Of a stretch of 12,621 nucleotides of DNA, positions 1-8,355 are shown in pieces. Position 1 is the first letter of the stretch. Every line of letters begins with the position of its first letter. The notes under the pieces were generated by a model that was not told where the DNA came from, searched no databases, and saw only the letters and a list, made by a program, of their open reading frames with translations. This DNA is from Chloroflexota bacterium (GTDB lineage Bacteria > Chloroflexota > Limnocylindria > Limnocylindrales > CSP1-4). The position numbers were made by a program, and so were the translations under genes. Where the stretch lies: assembly GCA_003157175.1 (NCBI GenBank), contig PMIQ01000057.1:2241-14861 (forward strand). Direction: 5' to 3'.

Positions 1-48
1 TCCGCCGCATCGTCGGGCGAGCAGTCCGCCGCATCGTCGAGCGAGCCG
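1..48. repeat. 24-bp tandem duplication, two copies
   Basis: Positions 1-24 and 25-48 match at 22 of 24 positions; the differences are at the 16th and 23rd base of the unit. The unit is a multiple of three and encodes SAASSGEQ followed by SAASSSEP, so it extends a Ser-rich tail without changing frame. More copies may lie left of the window. Confidence 0.8.
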
Positions 49-81
49 TCGAGCGTGTCGGCCCAGAAGGACTCGGACTGA
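1..81 (+). CDS. C-terminal tail of an unidentified upstream protein (partial)
   Basis: Frame 1 is open from the left edge to a TGA at 79-81 and gives 26 residues rich in Ser, Ala and Glu (it ends SAQKDSD). No domain can be recognised from a tail this short. Two things favour real coding: a 24-bp imperfect tandem duplication that preserves the frame, and the stop lying only 3 bp before the start of the HTH gene, as expected for an operon. A possible ribosome-binding site for the next gene (AGAAGGA, 65-71) lies inside this tail. It looks like a disordered, low-complexity C-terminus. The identity of the protein is unknown, and I cannot exclude non-coding DNA that happens to be open. Confidence 0.45.
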   Translation, partial: SAASSGEQSAASSSEPSSVSAQKDSD

Positions 82-84
82 CAG

Positions 85-327
85 ATGCCGAAGCCACCGA
101 CCGATTGGATCTCACTTTCGGAGGCGGCTGACTTGCTGGCCGCGTCCAACGTGCGATTCACGTCCGGTACCATCGGGCGGTGGGCCCGGACCGGTCAGCT
201 CCAGAGCATCAAGCTGGGCAACCGCCGCTTCGTGCGAAAAGCTCAGGTCCGATCGCTGCTGCGGCCGCACGGCTCAATCCACGGCGAGGATCTGCAGCCC
301 GGGCTATTCGAAGATCTGGACGACTAA
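85..327 (+). CDS. Excisionase/MerR-type helix-turn-helix DNA-binding protein
   Basis: This 80-residue protein consists mostly of one winged helix-turn-helix of the excisionase (HTH_17/MerR-like) type. The signature is visible in order: WISLSEAADLL (residues 8-18), a recognition-helix segment with TSGTIGRWARTGQL (about 27-40), then the wing KLGNRRFVRKAQVRSLL (about 43-59). The tail GLFEDLDD is acidic. Such proteins bind DNA as small regulators or as Xis factors of integrases. No integrase or att site is visible here, so a housekeeping regulator is as likely as an excisionase. The ATG lies 3 bp after the upstream stop, with AGAAGGA 13 nt before it, so it is probably co-transcribed with the upstream gene. 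The next gene is convergent, 30 bp away. The fold call is fairly safe; the regulon is unknown. Confidence 0.85.
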   Translation: MPKPPTDWISLSEAADLLAASNVRFTSGTIGRWARTGQLQSIKLGNRRFVRKAQVRSLLRPHGSIHGEDLQPGLFEDLDD

Positions 328-357
328 CCCCGGACCGGGTTCGGCGCGGCGCGGATC

Positions 358-2361
358 TCAGCCCTGCCGTGTACCGCAGCGGCGGCAGTAGCGGGCCTGT
401 GTCGAGACCGGCAAAGCGCAGTGATGGCAGACGCGGACCGTGCCACGGTCCAGCACCTGCTGAGCCGACTCGGCCCAGAGCGCGGCCACGAGAGGCGACT
501 CAGCCATTTCGGACTGATCGGCCCGGGCAGCGGCCACGACCGAGGCTGGGACGTCGGCGTGGGGCATAGGCCAGGGTGCCGCCGGGCTGGTCTGGGTGGG
601 CCAGCGGGCGCCGATCGGTGGCCACGGAGCGGGCTCCACGGTGTGGTGGGCCGCGACGGGAGCAGGTGTCGCGGGGCGTCGCGTCGCTGGAGTCGCCGGC
701 GGCGCCGGCTTTGGTTCGAGTGGATCGCTGGCGGGCCATTCGATCGGGGTGCGGGCGGGCAGGTCGGGGTTCGCCGCCGCCCAGGGGTCGGTGGGCACGG
801 AGGGCGTCGTGAAGAGAGGTTGCTGGGCCGGCGCCCGCTCGACCTCTGATTCGGTGGGCCGGACCGGCTCGGATTCGGGCTCCGGCTCGAACTCGGATTC
901 GCCCTCGGGCTGAAGCGTGGCGAAGACGATGGCTGCGGAGGCGGCAGGGAGCCGATTCTCCGCCCCTGCCTCGACCGCGATGGGCTCCGTGGTCTTGGCC
1001 GGGGCTGCCTGCGGTTGCGCCACTCCTTCGACCGTGCTGGCATATGCGTCGCCCCACCAGTCGTGGCGCTCGACCGGGCGGTCAACCCATCTGGTCGGCG
1101 CCGGCCACGGCGTCGTGGGTCCCGTGCCTTTCTGCCGGGGCGCCTTGACGGGCCTGGGGGCCTTTGGCGCGGTTTCGTTGGGAGACTCGTCGGTCGGCGC
1201 ACGCTGACCCAGCAAGCGGCCGATGACCGGCTTGCGGTGCGGGTCGGGCCCCAAGGGCGGCTGCGGTAGCTCGATCGGCTGCCGGAGCGAGCCCAGCAGG
1301 TCGAAATCGGAAGATGGCGCCTTCCTCGGCGCCGGCGTCTCCGGCTCCCAGGCGCCGGCAGATGGCCGCTCCGGCTCGGTTCCGTAGCCCGGCTCCGGCT
1401 CCGTCACGCGAGCCGCGTCCTCAGCAAGGGTGTGTGACGGCGTGAATCCTTGCGCCTCAGGTGCCGCGGCCCGAGTGGGGGACGCAGCTGGTTCGTCGGG
1501 CGACGGAGCGTGGCTGAGCTGAGTCTTGATGAGATGGAGCTCCTCGGGAGTGAGGGTCATCTCCGTGTTGGCCGGCTCGTCGCTCAAGGGCCAGAGGGCC
1601 CAGCCGTCGTCACGCGACTTCCAGGCCGCCGCCTGAGCGCGCAGTTGCTCGGCCGCCGTCTGCTCTTCGTCCGAGACTCTGGCTGGCTGGCGGGGCTGCT
1701 GCGGCCCAGGTTGAGGCTTCTGGCGCGCCACCGGCTCTGTCTGCTTCGGCAGTTCCTGCTCAGGCGGCGCCGCGGGCGCGAACGTCGGCGCCTCGGGCCA
1801 GGTAGTGGCCTTCGCCATTGGGCTTGCCGGCGCTGCCTCAACGGGCCGGTGGCCGTTGCCGCCAGGGCGAGGGGCGAGCCGACCGGGCAGTTCGTCCTCG
1901 TCGGGCCACGCCACGGCATCCGGGGAGCCGGCGGGACCAGACGCGACGTCCGCCGCCAAGGTCGCTTTACCGGCGTCTCCGAGATCCTGGCGCGAAACCG
2001 GCGTGCGGACGATGAGATGGTCCTGGGGCGCGATTGGCCCGTGGTCCCAGAGTGGAGCGCAGGAGAGGCAGGCACCCTGGTTCTCGTTCCAGCACTTGTC
2101 GCAAGCATATTGGCGACAGGTCATGCAGAAGTTGAAGGTCCGATGGAATTCCTCGGTCACGCGCGTCGACTCGTCCTTGGTGACGTCGATGCGGGCCGCG
2201 GCCATGGCCTCGTCCATCGACGTCCCGTCGGTCATGACGAAGTTCTTGAGACCCCTCGCCAGGAGACGCGCACCGGTCAGCGACGGCCCCTTAGTGGGGC
2301 TCGGACCGAAGGTGTAGCGGGTGCCACATCGCTCGCAATACGAGTCGGTGAGTTCGCTCAT
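358..2361 (-). CDS. Zinc-ribbon protein with long Pro/Ala-rich linker, function unknown
   Basis: I do not recognise a named family for this 667-residue protein. The N-terminal 105 residues are cysteine-rich: CERC at 9-12, then Cys79, 82, 87, 90, 98 and 101 in CxxC pairs (CMTC, CDKC, CLSC), consistent with zinc binding. The extreme C-terminus holds a second double-CxxC zinc ribbon (CHHC at 645-648, CRRC at 659-662). Between them lie about 540 residues rich in Pro, Ala, Glu and Trp, with acidic Glu-Pro runs near residues 485-505 that look disordered. There is no signal peptide or membrane segment. The ATG at 2361 has GGAG about 6-10 nt upstream. The gene is transcribed divergently from the MoxR-DUF58-transglutaminase operon. 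A scaffold or adaptor role is inference. The zinc motifs at both ends show that the minus strand is the coding strand, not the long open frames opposite. Confidence 0.88.
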   Translation of the reverse strand: MSELTDSYCERCGTRYTFGPSPTKGPSLTGARLLARGLKNFVMTDGTSMDEAMAAARIDVTKDESTRVTEEFHRTFNFCMTCRQYACDKCWNENQGACLSCAPLWDHGPIAPQDHLIVRTPVSRQDLGDAGKATLAADVASGPAGSPDAVAWPDEDELPGRLAPRPGGNGHRPVEAAPASPMAKATTWPEAPTFAPAAPPEQELPKQTEPVARQKPQPGPQQPRQPARVSDEEQTAAEQLRAQAAAWKSRDDGWALWPLSDEPANTEMTLTPEELHLIKTQLSHAPSPDEPAASPTRAAAPEAQGFTPSHTLAEDAARVTEPEPGYGTEPERPSAGAWEPETPAPRKAPSSDFDLLGSLRQPIELPQPPLGPDPHRKPVIGRLLGQRAPTDESPNETAPKAPRPVKAPRQKGTGPTTPWPAPTRWVDRPVERHDWWGDAYASTVEGVAQPQAAPAKTTEPIAVEAGAENRLPAASAAIVFATLQPEGESEFEPEPESEPVRPTESEVERAPAQQPLFTTPSVPTDPWAAANPDLPARTPIEWPASDPLEPKPAPPATPATRRPATPAPVAAHHTVEPAPWPPIGARWPTQTSPAAPWPMPHADVPASVVAAARADQSEMAESPLVAALWAESAQQVLDRGTVRVCHHCALPVSTQARYCRRCGTRQG

Positions 2362-2722
2362 CTGTGCTCCGATGTCGTTTGCCAGCTCCGAGCGCGGCCA
2401 ACCGTGCGCTCGTTGATCGAGGGTACGCCGTCGTACCTCCGCGGTGAGCCGCCCTGCTCGTACTCGCGAAGGAGTCCGAAGGTCCCGTCTTCTGCAAGGC
2501 GATTCGCAAGGCTGTCAGGATAGGTCGACGCGCAATCGGTGTCGAGCGCCCGGGGGCGACCGCAGGACGTACCTGCTTCGGTCACACGAGTCGGTGTCAG
2601 GTCGTCTGGGCGTAGTATGTTGCGTCCCTGAAGACGTCCCAAGACGGGGGCCTGGCCTGGACACCGACTCTGCGACCCGCTCGCGGATCATCAACCAACC
2701 TCTGAATCCAGAAGAGAGACAG
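2362..2722. other. Divergent intergenic region upstream of the zinc-ribbon and MoxR genes
   Basis: This 361-bp stretch separates the minus-strand zinc-ribbon gene from the plus-strand MoxR operon and should hold promoters for both. It is visibly less GC-rich than the flanking genes. I see an inverted repeat GGTACG-CCGT-CGTACC at 2422-2437 and a -10-like TAGTAT at 2613-2618 on the plus strand, without a convincing -35 at the right spacing. An in-frame extension of the MoxR frame and a 94-codon minus frame both cross it. Neither shows a recognisable protein. Confidence 0.6.
2422..2437. promoter_or_regulatory. Short perfect inverted repeat, candidate operator
   Basis: GGTACG (2422-2427) and CGTACC (2432-2437) are perfect reverse complements around a 4-bp centre CCGT. 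The site lies 61-76 bp upstream of the zinc-ribbon start codon. A repressor site or a small hairpin in its leader are both possible. Six-bp arms arise by chance fairly often, so this is weak. Confidence 0.25.
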
Positions 2723-3754
<1,032 letters not shown>

Positions 3755-3775
3755 CCTCGAGAAGGGCGAAACGTC

Positions 3776-5005
3776 GTGATCCGGCGGCTCCAGTTCCTGG
3801 TCGTGGCGTTGGTTCTGGTCCTCGCCGCTTTCTCGACCGGCCTGCCGTTCCTGTTCTACGTGGTCTACCTTGGGCTTCTGGCCGTCGGCGGCAGCTACGT
3901 TCTCACCCGCTTCGGCCTCGCTGATCTGGAAGCGGGTTATCGCGTGGATCATCGCCAGGGCCACGTCGGGGACGACCTTCGGACCACGTACAGCATCTCT
4001 AACGCCAGCCGTTTGCCTAAGCCGTGGCTTGAGGTCTACAACCCGACTGATCTGCCGGTTCCGCTTCCCGGTCGCGCGCTCAGCCTGCGCTCGTGGGCTC
4101 AGCGATCCTGGGTCGCGATCGTGCCGCTGACGAGGCGAGGCACATACCGAATCGAGCCGATGGTCGTGCGTACCGGCGATCCGTTCGGCTTCTTCGAAGC
4201 GGCCGCCACGGTGGGCCGGCCGACGGTCGTGACCGTGTTTCCGCGCGTGGTGCCCCTGCCGCGTTGGCGTTTGCCGAACGCCAACCTCGAGGGCTCGCAT
4301 TCGGCCCCGGAGCGGACGCTCCAGACAACTCCGCTGGCCACCACTGTCCGGCCCTACGCCCCGGGCGACAGCTTCAATCGGATCCACTGGCGCAGCACCG
4401 CTCGCCTGGGCGAGATCCAGGTCAAGGAGTTCGACCTGGAGCAGACGGCGGACGTGTGGCTCTTCCTGGATCTGGAGACCGCCGTGCAGGGCGGAGAGGG
4501 CGACGTTTCGACGGTAGAGGAGTCGCTCCGGGTGGCGGCCTCCATCGCCCATGACGCCATCGTCGAGAACCGCGCCGTGGGCGTTACTACCAGCGGCCAC
4601 CGGCTCGTCTCGATCCCGGCAGATCGGGGCCCGCGCCAGCGTCTGAAGATCATGCAGCTGATGGCCGCCGTAGACGGCGATGGGCGCACTCCTTTGGCCG
4701 AGGTGCTGCTCGCCGGCCTGCCCCGCTTGAGGCGCGGCATGACCGCAGTCGTCGTCACGCCCTCATTGGACCGATCGTGGATCCGGGCGCTGGCGGCCCT
4801 TCGGGGCAGAGGCGTGGCCGCCGTGGTGGTGACGGTCGACGCGGCCAGCTACGAGCGGGCCGGTCAACCGGGACGGCGCGGCGCGGGCGACGAGCTGGCG
4901 GTCGAGTCGGCGCAGAGGCGGGCGCTTCGTTTTACCCTGGCCGAATACGACCTCAAGGCGTGCAAGGTTGCGGCCGGCGACGATCTCGGGACGGTCCTGG
5001 CATGA
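3776..5005 (+). CDS. DUF58 domain membrane protein
   Basis: This 409-residue protein has two N-terminal membrane segments (about 5-21 and 23-43) followed by a large soluble part. Two DUF58-family hallmarks are clear: the segment LTRRGTYRIEPMVVRTGDPFG (118-138) and the signature RPYAPGDSFNRIHWRSTAR (192-210). The region after residue 225 (DVWLFLDLETA) has the look of a von Willebrand A-like fold with a degenerate metal-ion site, as is common in DUF58. In known systems DUF58 proteins pair with MoxR ATPases, but their biochemical role is unsettled. The start is GTG at 3776 with GAAGGG about 10 nt upstream. The gene follows moxR by 21 bp and overlaps the transglutaminase start by 4 bp (ATGA), so translation of the two is probably coupled. 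Confidence 0.94.
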   Translation: MIRRLQFLVVALVLVLAAFSTGLPFLFYVVYLGLLAVGGSYVLTRFGLADLEAGYRVDHRQGHVGDDLRTTYSISNASRLPKPWLEVYNPTDLPVPLPGRALSLRSWAQRSWVAIVPLTRRGTYRIEPMVVRTGDPFGFFEAAATVGRPTVVTVFPRVVPLPRWRLPNANLEGSHSAPERTLQTTPLATTVRPYAPGDSFNRIHWRSTARLGEIQVKEFDLEQTADVWLFLDLETAVQGGEGDVSTVEESLRVAASIAHDAIVENRAVGVTTSGHRLVSIPADRGPRQRLKIMQLMAAVDGDGRTPLAEVLLAGLPRLRRGMTAVVVTPSLDRSWIRALAALRGRGVAAVVVTVDAASYERAGQPGRRGAGDELAVESAQRRALRFTLAEYDLKACKVAAGDDLGTVLA

Positions 5006-7437
5006 CCGCGGACGCGCTGCCGAGGCACCCGGCAGGTGAGCTGCGGCCACGCGATTGGGATCGCGTCGACGAGCCCGGCCCCCTGGGCAGATTGTTCGAA
5101 CGGCTACGCCCGGACGAGGGTTGGCTGAGCGTGGTTCTGGTACTGGTGATGGCAGGCACGACGGCCTGGTCGATCGCCGACGCTCGCTGGATCCTCGGGC
5201 GGGACGACCTGACGAGCTTCGTCATCTGGATTGGGATTGCGGCTGCTCTCTGGGGCTATGTCGGCTCCCGCCTGAACGTCGCGCCATGGATCGCCCAGGT
5301 CGCGGGCGCGGTAATCGGGGCCTTCGTGCTGATAGAGGTCGTAGGCTCGGTGGTCCCCCTGGCGCCGCAAGCGACGCCGGGCCTTGTCGGGTGGTTCCAG
5401 GCGACCGCGTACTCCGTTACCCAGGCCTACCTCGACTTGACCTGGCGCCACCAGATCGCCACTACCCAGTACGGGCACTTCTGCCTGATCATCGGCATCG
5501 TCGTCTGGGGGACCGCCCAGGCCGCTTCGTACGACGTCTTTGGGTACCACCGCGCCATCAACGGCGTTCTGCTCATGGCGGTCATCCTGATTGCCAACAT
5601 GGCGCTTACGGGCCAGGATCAGTTCCCGGCCCTGGTTCTCTTCAGCGCCGCCGCACTGGTGCTGCTGCTCGGAGCGCATGCCGCCGATGAGCGCACGAGC
5701 CTGCAGCGGCATCGCGTCTGGCGTGGCGGCGACATCAACACGCCGCGACTCCAGAACGGTCTTGGTTTCGCCTCGTCGGCGATCTGTGGGGCTTTGATCT
5801 TGACTACGGTCGCCAGCTCGGCGCCGCTGGCGAATGCCTGGTCCGGGCTCGGCGGTAACTTCCACGATGTCGCGATCTGGGTCAGCACGTATCTACCCAC
5901 GGGTGGCCAGAGCCGCTTCAGCCAGGGAGGCGATTTCGGAAGCTCGACAGTCATCGGGTCGTCTTTCAGCGCGTCGAACAGCATCGTCCTGACCATCCAG
6001 ATGCCCGAAGGGGCCCCAAACTCCCACTGGCGCGTGATCTCATACGACAGCTTCAGGTCAAATGGCTGGGCGGCAGGCGCAGGTTCGCAGAGTGGCCTGC
6101 AACCTGGTGACGGCCTGAACGACGGAACGCTCGATCGAGTCGATGCAGCCGCGTCGACTCGGACCACGTTCACATACACAGTCAACGTTCGCGACGCGTC
6201 GCTCGAACATCTCGTGGTCGCCAACGAGCCCGTGTCGGCGACCGTTCCGGTCACTCGCGTTCTGGTCGGTGGCTCGCCGCCGGATTCCGACGTCGTCTGG
6301 TTCCCGACCGATTCCACGAACTATTCGGTGACCTCCGCAGTGCCGAACCTGGACCTCACGGGCGCCGGGCTCACGGAGTGGCAGCTGCGACGCACCGGCA
6401 CGAGCTACCCGGCTGCGATTCGGCAGCGGTACACCCAGGGCGCCGACCTGGTGGGGGACGCCGGCAAGGGCCTGCTCAGTCAGATCGAGTCCTGGGCGAG
6501 CGCCAACGGCGTGGCGCTCGATCCAAAGACGGGGCATTTCGCAAACGCGTATGACGCGGCGAAAGCCATACAGGATTACCTGCGCGATCCCAACAACTTC
6601 ACCTACGACGCCAATATCTCGGATCTGGCGTGCGGGTCAATGACTACGGTCGATTGCTTCGCCACGTTCAAGCGGGGTTTCTGCGAGCAATACGCCACGA
6701 CCATGACAATGCTGATGCGGATGGAAGGGTTCCCCGCCCGCTACGTCGAGGGGTATCTGTCGGGGCCCGTCGAGCAAGCGAGTCGCGCGATAGACGTGAC
6801 CGGGCAGCAGCGCCACGCCTGGGTCGAAGTCTATTTCGCGGGCTTCGGTTGGGTTCCGTTCGATCCGACCGGGGGCTCGGTGGGTCAGCCTACGGTGCTT
6901 GCGCCGGGCGGGCCGTCGTCGGCTGCCCGGACCCCGTTGCCGTCTGCGTCGAGCTCCGTCGCGTCGGCGGTCCCGCAAGTGACGCCACGGCACGGCGGTG
7001 CCGGCTCGACCTCCCCCGAATCCTCCGACGGCGGTCCTGGCTTGATGCTGCTTACGGCTGTGATCGTTCTCGTGGTCTTGCTGGCATTGCTGGTCGTATG
7101 GCGGCGCCGGCGGCGACGGTTGGAGACTCCCGAAGCCGTGTACAGGAGCATCGTCCGGGTGGCCAGCAGGCTTGGCTACAGGCCACTGCCAACGCAGACG
7201 GTGTACGAGTACACGGGCATGCTTGCCGATGTGGTACCGCGAGCGCGAGATCCGCTGGGCGAGGTCGCGACCGCGCATGTCGAGGTCGTCTACGGTCGGA
7301 GGAATCTGCCGACAGAGCGGCTCGTTTCTCTTGCTGCGGCGCGGCGTCGAGTGAGTCAGGCTCTGCTGCGGCTCGTGTTCCGCATCCCGGGTCGCGGTCC
7401 AAAGCGACCCGGGAAGGGTCGAGGCAAGCGTAGCTGA
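5002..7437 (+). CDS. TgpA-like membrane transglutaminase (DUF3488/transglutaminase/DUF4129)
   Basis: This 811-residue protein has about seven N-terminal membrane helices (near 41-59, 71-89, 95-119, 159-179, 184-203, 208-226, 254-275). An extracytoplasmic region follows, with HWRVISYDSFRSNGW as seen in TgpA relatives. The transglutaminase core has an intact triad: Cys561 in GFCEQYATT, His605 in RHAWVEVYF, Asp621 in FDPT. A Ser/Pro/Gly-rich linker leads to a last membrane helix (681-700), an Arg-rich stop-transfer run and a C-terminal DUF4129-like domain (about 707-790). The catalytic core is predicted outside the membrane. Family members are cysteine proteases or transglutaminases; the substrate here is unknown. 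The ATG at 5002 overlaps the DUF58 stop; the open frame upstream to 4777 lies inside DUF58 and is rejected. The C-terminal end is basic (GRGPKRPGKGRGKRS). Confidence 0.93.
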   Translation: MTADALPRHPAGELRPRDWDRVDEPGPLGRLFERLRPDEGWLSVVLVLVMAGTTAWSIADARWILGRDDLTSFVIWIGIAAALWGYVGSRLNVAPWIAQVAGAVIGAFVLIEVVGSVVPLAPQATPGLVGWFQATAYSVTQAYLDLTWRHQIATTQYGHFCLIIGIVVWGTAQAASYDVFGYHRAINGVLLMAVILIANMALTGQDQFPALVLFSAAALVLLLGAHAADERTSLQRHRVWRGGDINTPRLQNGLGFASSAICGALILTTVASSAPLANAWSGLGGNFHDVAIWVSTYLPTGGQSRFSQGGDFGSSTVIGSSFSASNSIVLTIQMPEGAPNSHWRVISYDSFRSNGWAAGAGSQSGLQPGDGLNDGTLDRVDAAASTRTTFTYTVNVRDASLEHLVVANEPVSATVPVTRVLVGGSPPDSDVVWFPTDSTNYSVTSAVPNLDLTGAGLTEWQLRRTGTSYPAAIRQRYTQGADLVGDAGKGLLSQIESWASANGVALDPKTGHFANAYDAAKAIQDYLRDPNNFTYDANISDLACGSMTTVDCFATFKRGFCEQYATTMTMLMRMEGFPARYVEGYLSGPVEQASRAIDVTGQQRHAWVEVYFAGFGWVPFDPTGGSVGQPTVLAPGGPSSAARTPLPSASSSVASAVPQVTPRHGGAGSTSPESSDGGPGLMLLTAVIVLVVLLALLVVWRRRRRRLETPEAVYRSIVRVASRLGYRPLPTQTVYEYTGMLADVVPRARDPLGEVATAHVEVVYGRRNLPTERLVSLAAARRRVSQALLRLVFRIPGRGPKRPGKGRGKRS
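7385..7414. terminator. Perfect 11-bp hairpin at the 3' end of the transglutaminase gene
   Basis: TCCCGGGTCGC (7385-7395) and GCGACCCGGGA (7404-7414) are perfect reverse complements around an 8-nt loop. The hairpin lies inside the last codons of the transglutaminase gene. A TTTTT run (7440-7444) follows only after 25 nt, so it is not a textbook intrinsic terminator. Its position just before a convergent gene junction suggests a 3'-end stabiliser or termination aid. The basic Gly/Arg coding here may also create it by chance. Confidence 0.4.
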
Positions 7438-7476
7438 AGTTTTTGGCGCGGGCGACGGACCCGGCAGGCCCTCGCC

Positions 7477-8355
7477 TCAGAGCGCGCCGGATTCGGAGCG
7501 TTCCAGCGGTGACTCGGCCGAGATCGCGCCATCCGCTTGCGCGAGATGTTCGTCCAGATTCACCGCGCGCAGAACCGCGCGACCGGCCCTTATCTCGACG
7601 ACCGAGATTGACGCGAGGCCGAAATCGAAGTTCCAGAAATGCTCCGCCGGCAGGCCGAGAAGGGCGCACACCACAACTCGGAAGACCCCGCCGTGTCCGA
7701 CGATCAGCGACCAGCGTGGGCTTTGCCGGGCCGCGTCCGCGTAGCCGAGGACCTGGTGCCGATCCATCGTCCCGCGCGGCGTCCCAGCCGCCAGCTCCGC
7801 CAGGATGACCGCCAGTGAGGCTTCGACCCGGGCCCGAACCTGCTCGAGGCTTTCGCCGCCGGGCGCGTGGAAGCGGGTCGGCCAGCGCCGCCAGGCGGCC
7901 AGCGACTCGCCAAAGCGGGCCCTGATCTCCGTGTCCGTGAGTCCCTCCCACCCGCCCTGGGCGATCTCGAGGAATCCCGCATCGGGGCGGAGCGGGGGAG
8001 TGGCCCGACCGGCGGCGTCCATCGCCCCGGCCACGAGCTCGGCCGTGCGCCGTGCCCGACCCAACGGGGAGTGGACGATAGCGAAAGGCGCGGTGTCTGG
8101 AATTGGCAACGGCGGAGCGGCGTCAGGATGAGCCAACCGCGCGCCCGCCAGCTCGGCCTGCCGCACGCCGAGGCGAGTCAGCGACGCTTCCATCTGCCCC
8201 TGGAAGCGGTTGTCGACGATGAACTGGGTCTCGCCGTGTCGGAGCAGGACCAGGATCGCGTCGAGGCCGTCGGGAATGAGCGGAGCGGCCCCGGAGGGCC
8301 GCTCCGCCTCCCGCAGAGAGGAGTTCAACGGTCGGTGGCGGCCCGGATGACCCAC
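7477..8355 (-). CDS. Histidine phosphatase (PGAM-like), candidate phosphoserine phosphatase
   Basis: This member of the histidine phosphatase (phosphoglycerate mutase-like) superfamily has up to 292 residues. Numbered from the GTG at 8355, the catalytic set is complete: LLRHGET (Arg39, His40 as phospho-acceptor), SPLGRARRTAE (Arg100), FLEIAQGGWEG (Glu130) and the second histidine in VGHGGVFR (His221). It is longer than the usual 200-230 residues because of an N-terminal extension and an insertion near 190-215. Being last in an operon with serA and an aminotransferase, it is a good candidate for the metal-independent phosphoserine phosphatase type known from this superfamily; that role is inference. 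The start is uncertain: GTG 8355 overlaps serA by 31 bp, TTG 8328 overlaps it by 4 bp (TTGA), and neither has a clear ribosome-binding site. Other superfamily roles, such as cobalamin or sugar-phosphate phosphatase, remain possible. Confidence 0.88.
   Translation of the reverse strand: MGHPGRHRPLNSSLREAERPSGAAPLIPDGLDAILVLLRHGETQFIVDNRFQGQMEASLTRLGVRQAELAGARLAHPDAAPPLPIPDTAPFAIVHSPLGRARRTAELVAGAMDAAGRATPPLRPDAGFLEIAQGGWEGLTDTEIRARFGESLAAWRRWPTRFHAPGGESLEQVRARVEASLAVILAELAAGTPRGTMDRHQVLGYADAARQSPRWSLIVGHGGVFRVVVCALLGLPAEHFWNFDFGLASISVVEIRAGRAVLRAVNLDEHLAQADGAISAESPLERSESGAL
8280..8307. repeat. Perfect 12-bp inverted repeat (hairpin) just after serA
   Basis: GCGGAGCGGCCC (8280-8291) and GGGCCGCTCCGC (8296-8307) are perfect reverse complements around a 4-nt loop, which reads UCCG in the serine-operon transcript. 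It begins 17 nt after the serA stop and lies in the proposed N-terminal coding region of the phosphatase gene. No U-tract follows. It could act as an intercistronic hairpin that dampens or protects part of the message, or control phosphatase translation. Confidence 0.7.

Noticed and set aside
328..357. Possible terminator AACCC-CGGACC-GGGTT between the convergent HTH and zinc-ribbon genes
   Set aside because: The stem has only 5 bp and there is no T-run in either direction.
868..912. Repetitive-looking G/C-rich stretch in the zinc-ribbon gene
   Set aside because: It is explained by the Glu-Pro-rich acidic low-complexity protein segment, not by a DNA repeat element or CRISPR.
1450..2523. 357-codon plus-strand open frame
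   Set aside because: It lies opposite the zinc-ribbon gene, is full of Arg/Gly/Leu as expected of antisense GC-rich DNA, and shows no domain. The minus strand has clear CxxC motifs at both ends.
2444..2722. In-frame upstream extension of the MoxR gene
   Set aside because: It has no MoxR similarity and an Arg-rich composition. The ATG at 2723 has a purine-rich ribosome site and matches the usual MoxR N-terminus.
4777..5001. Upstream extension of the transglutaminase frame
   Set aside because: It lies within the DUF58 gene. The ATG at 5002 overlaps the DUF58 stop in the usual ATGA manner.
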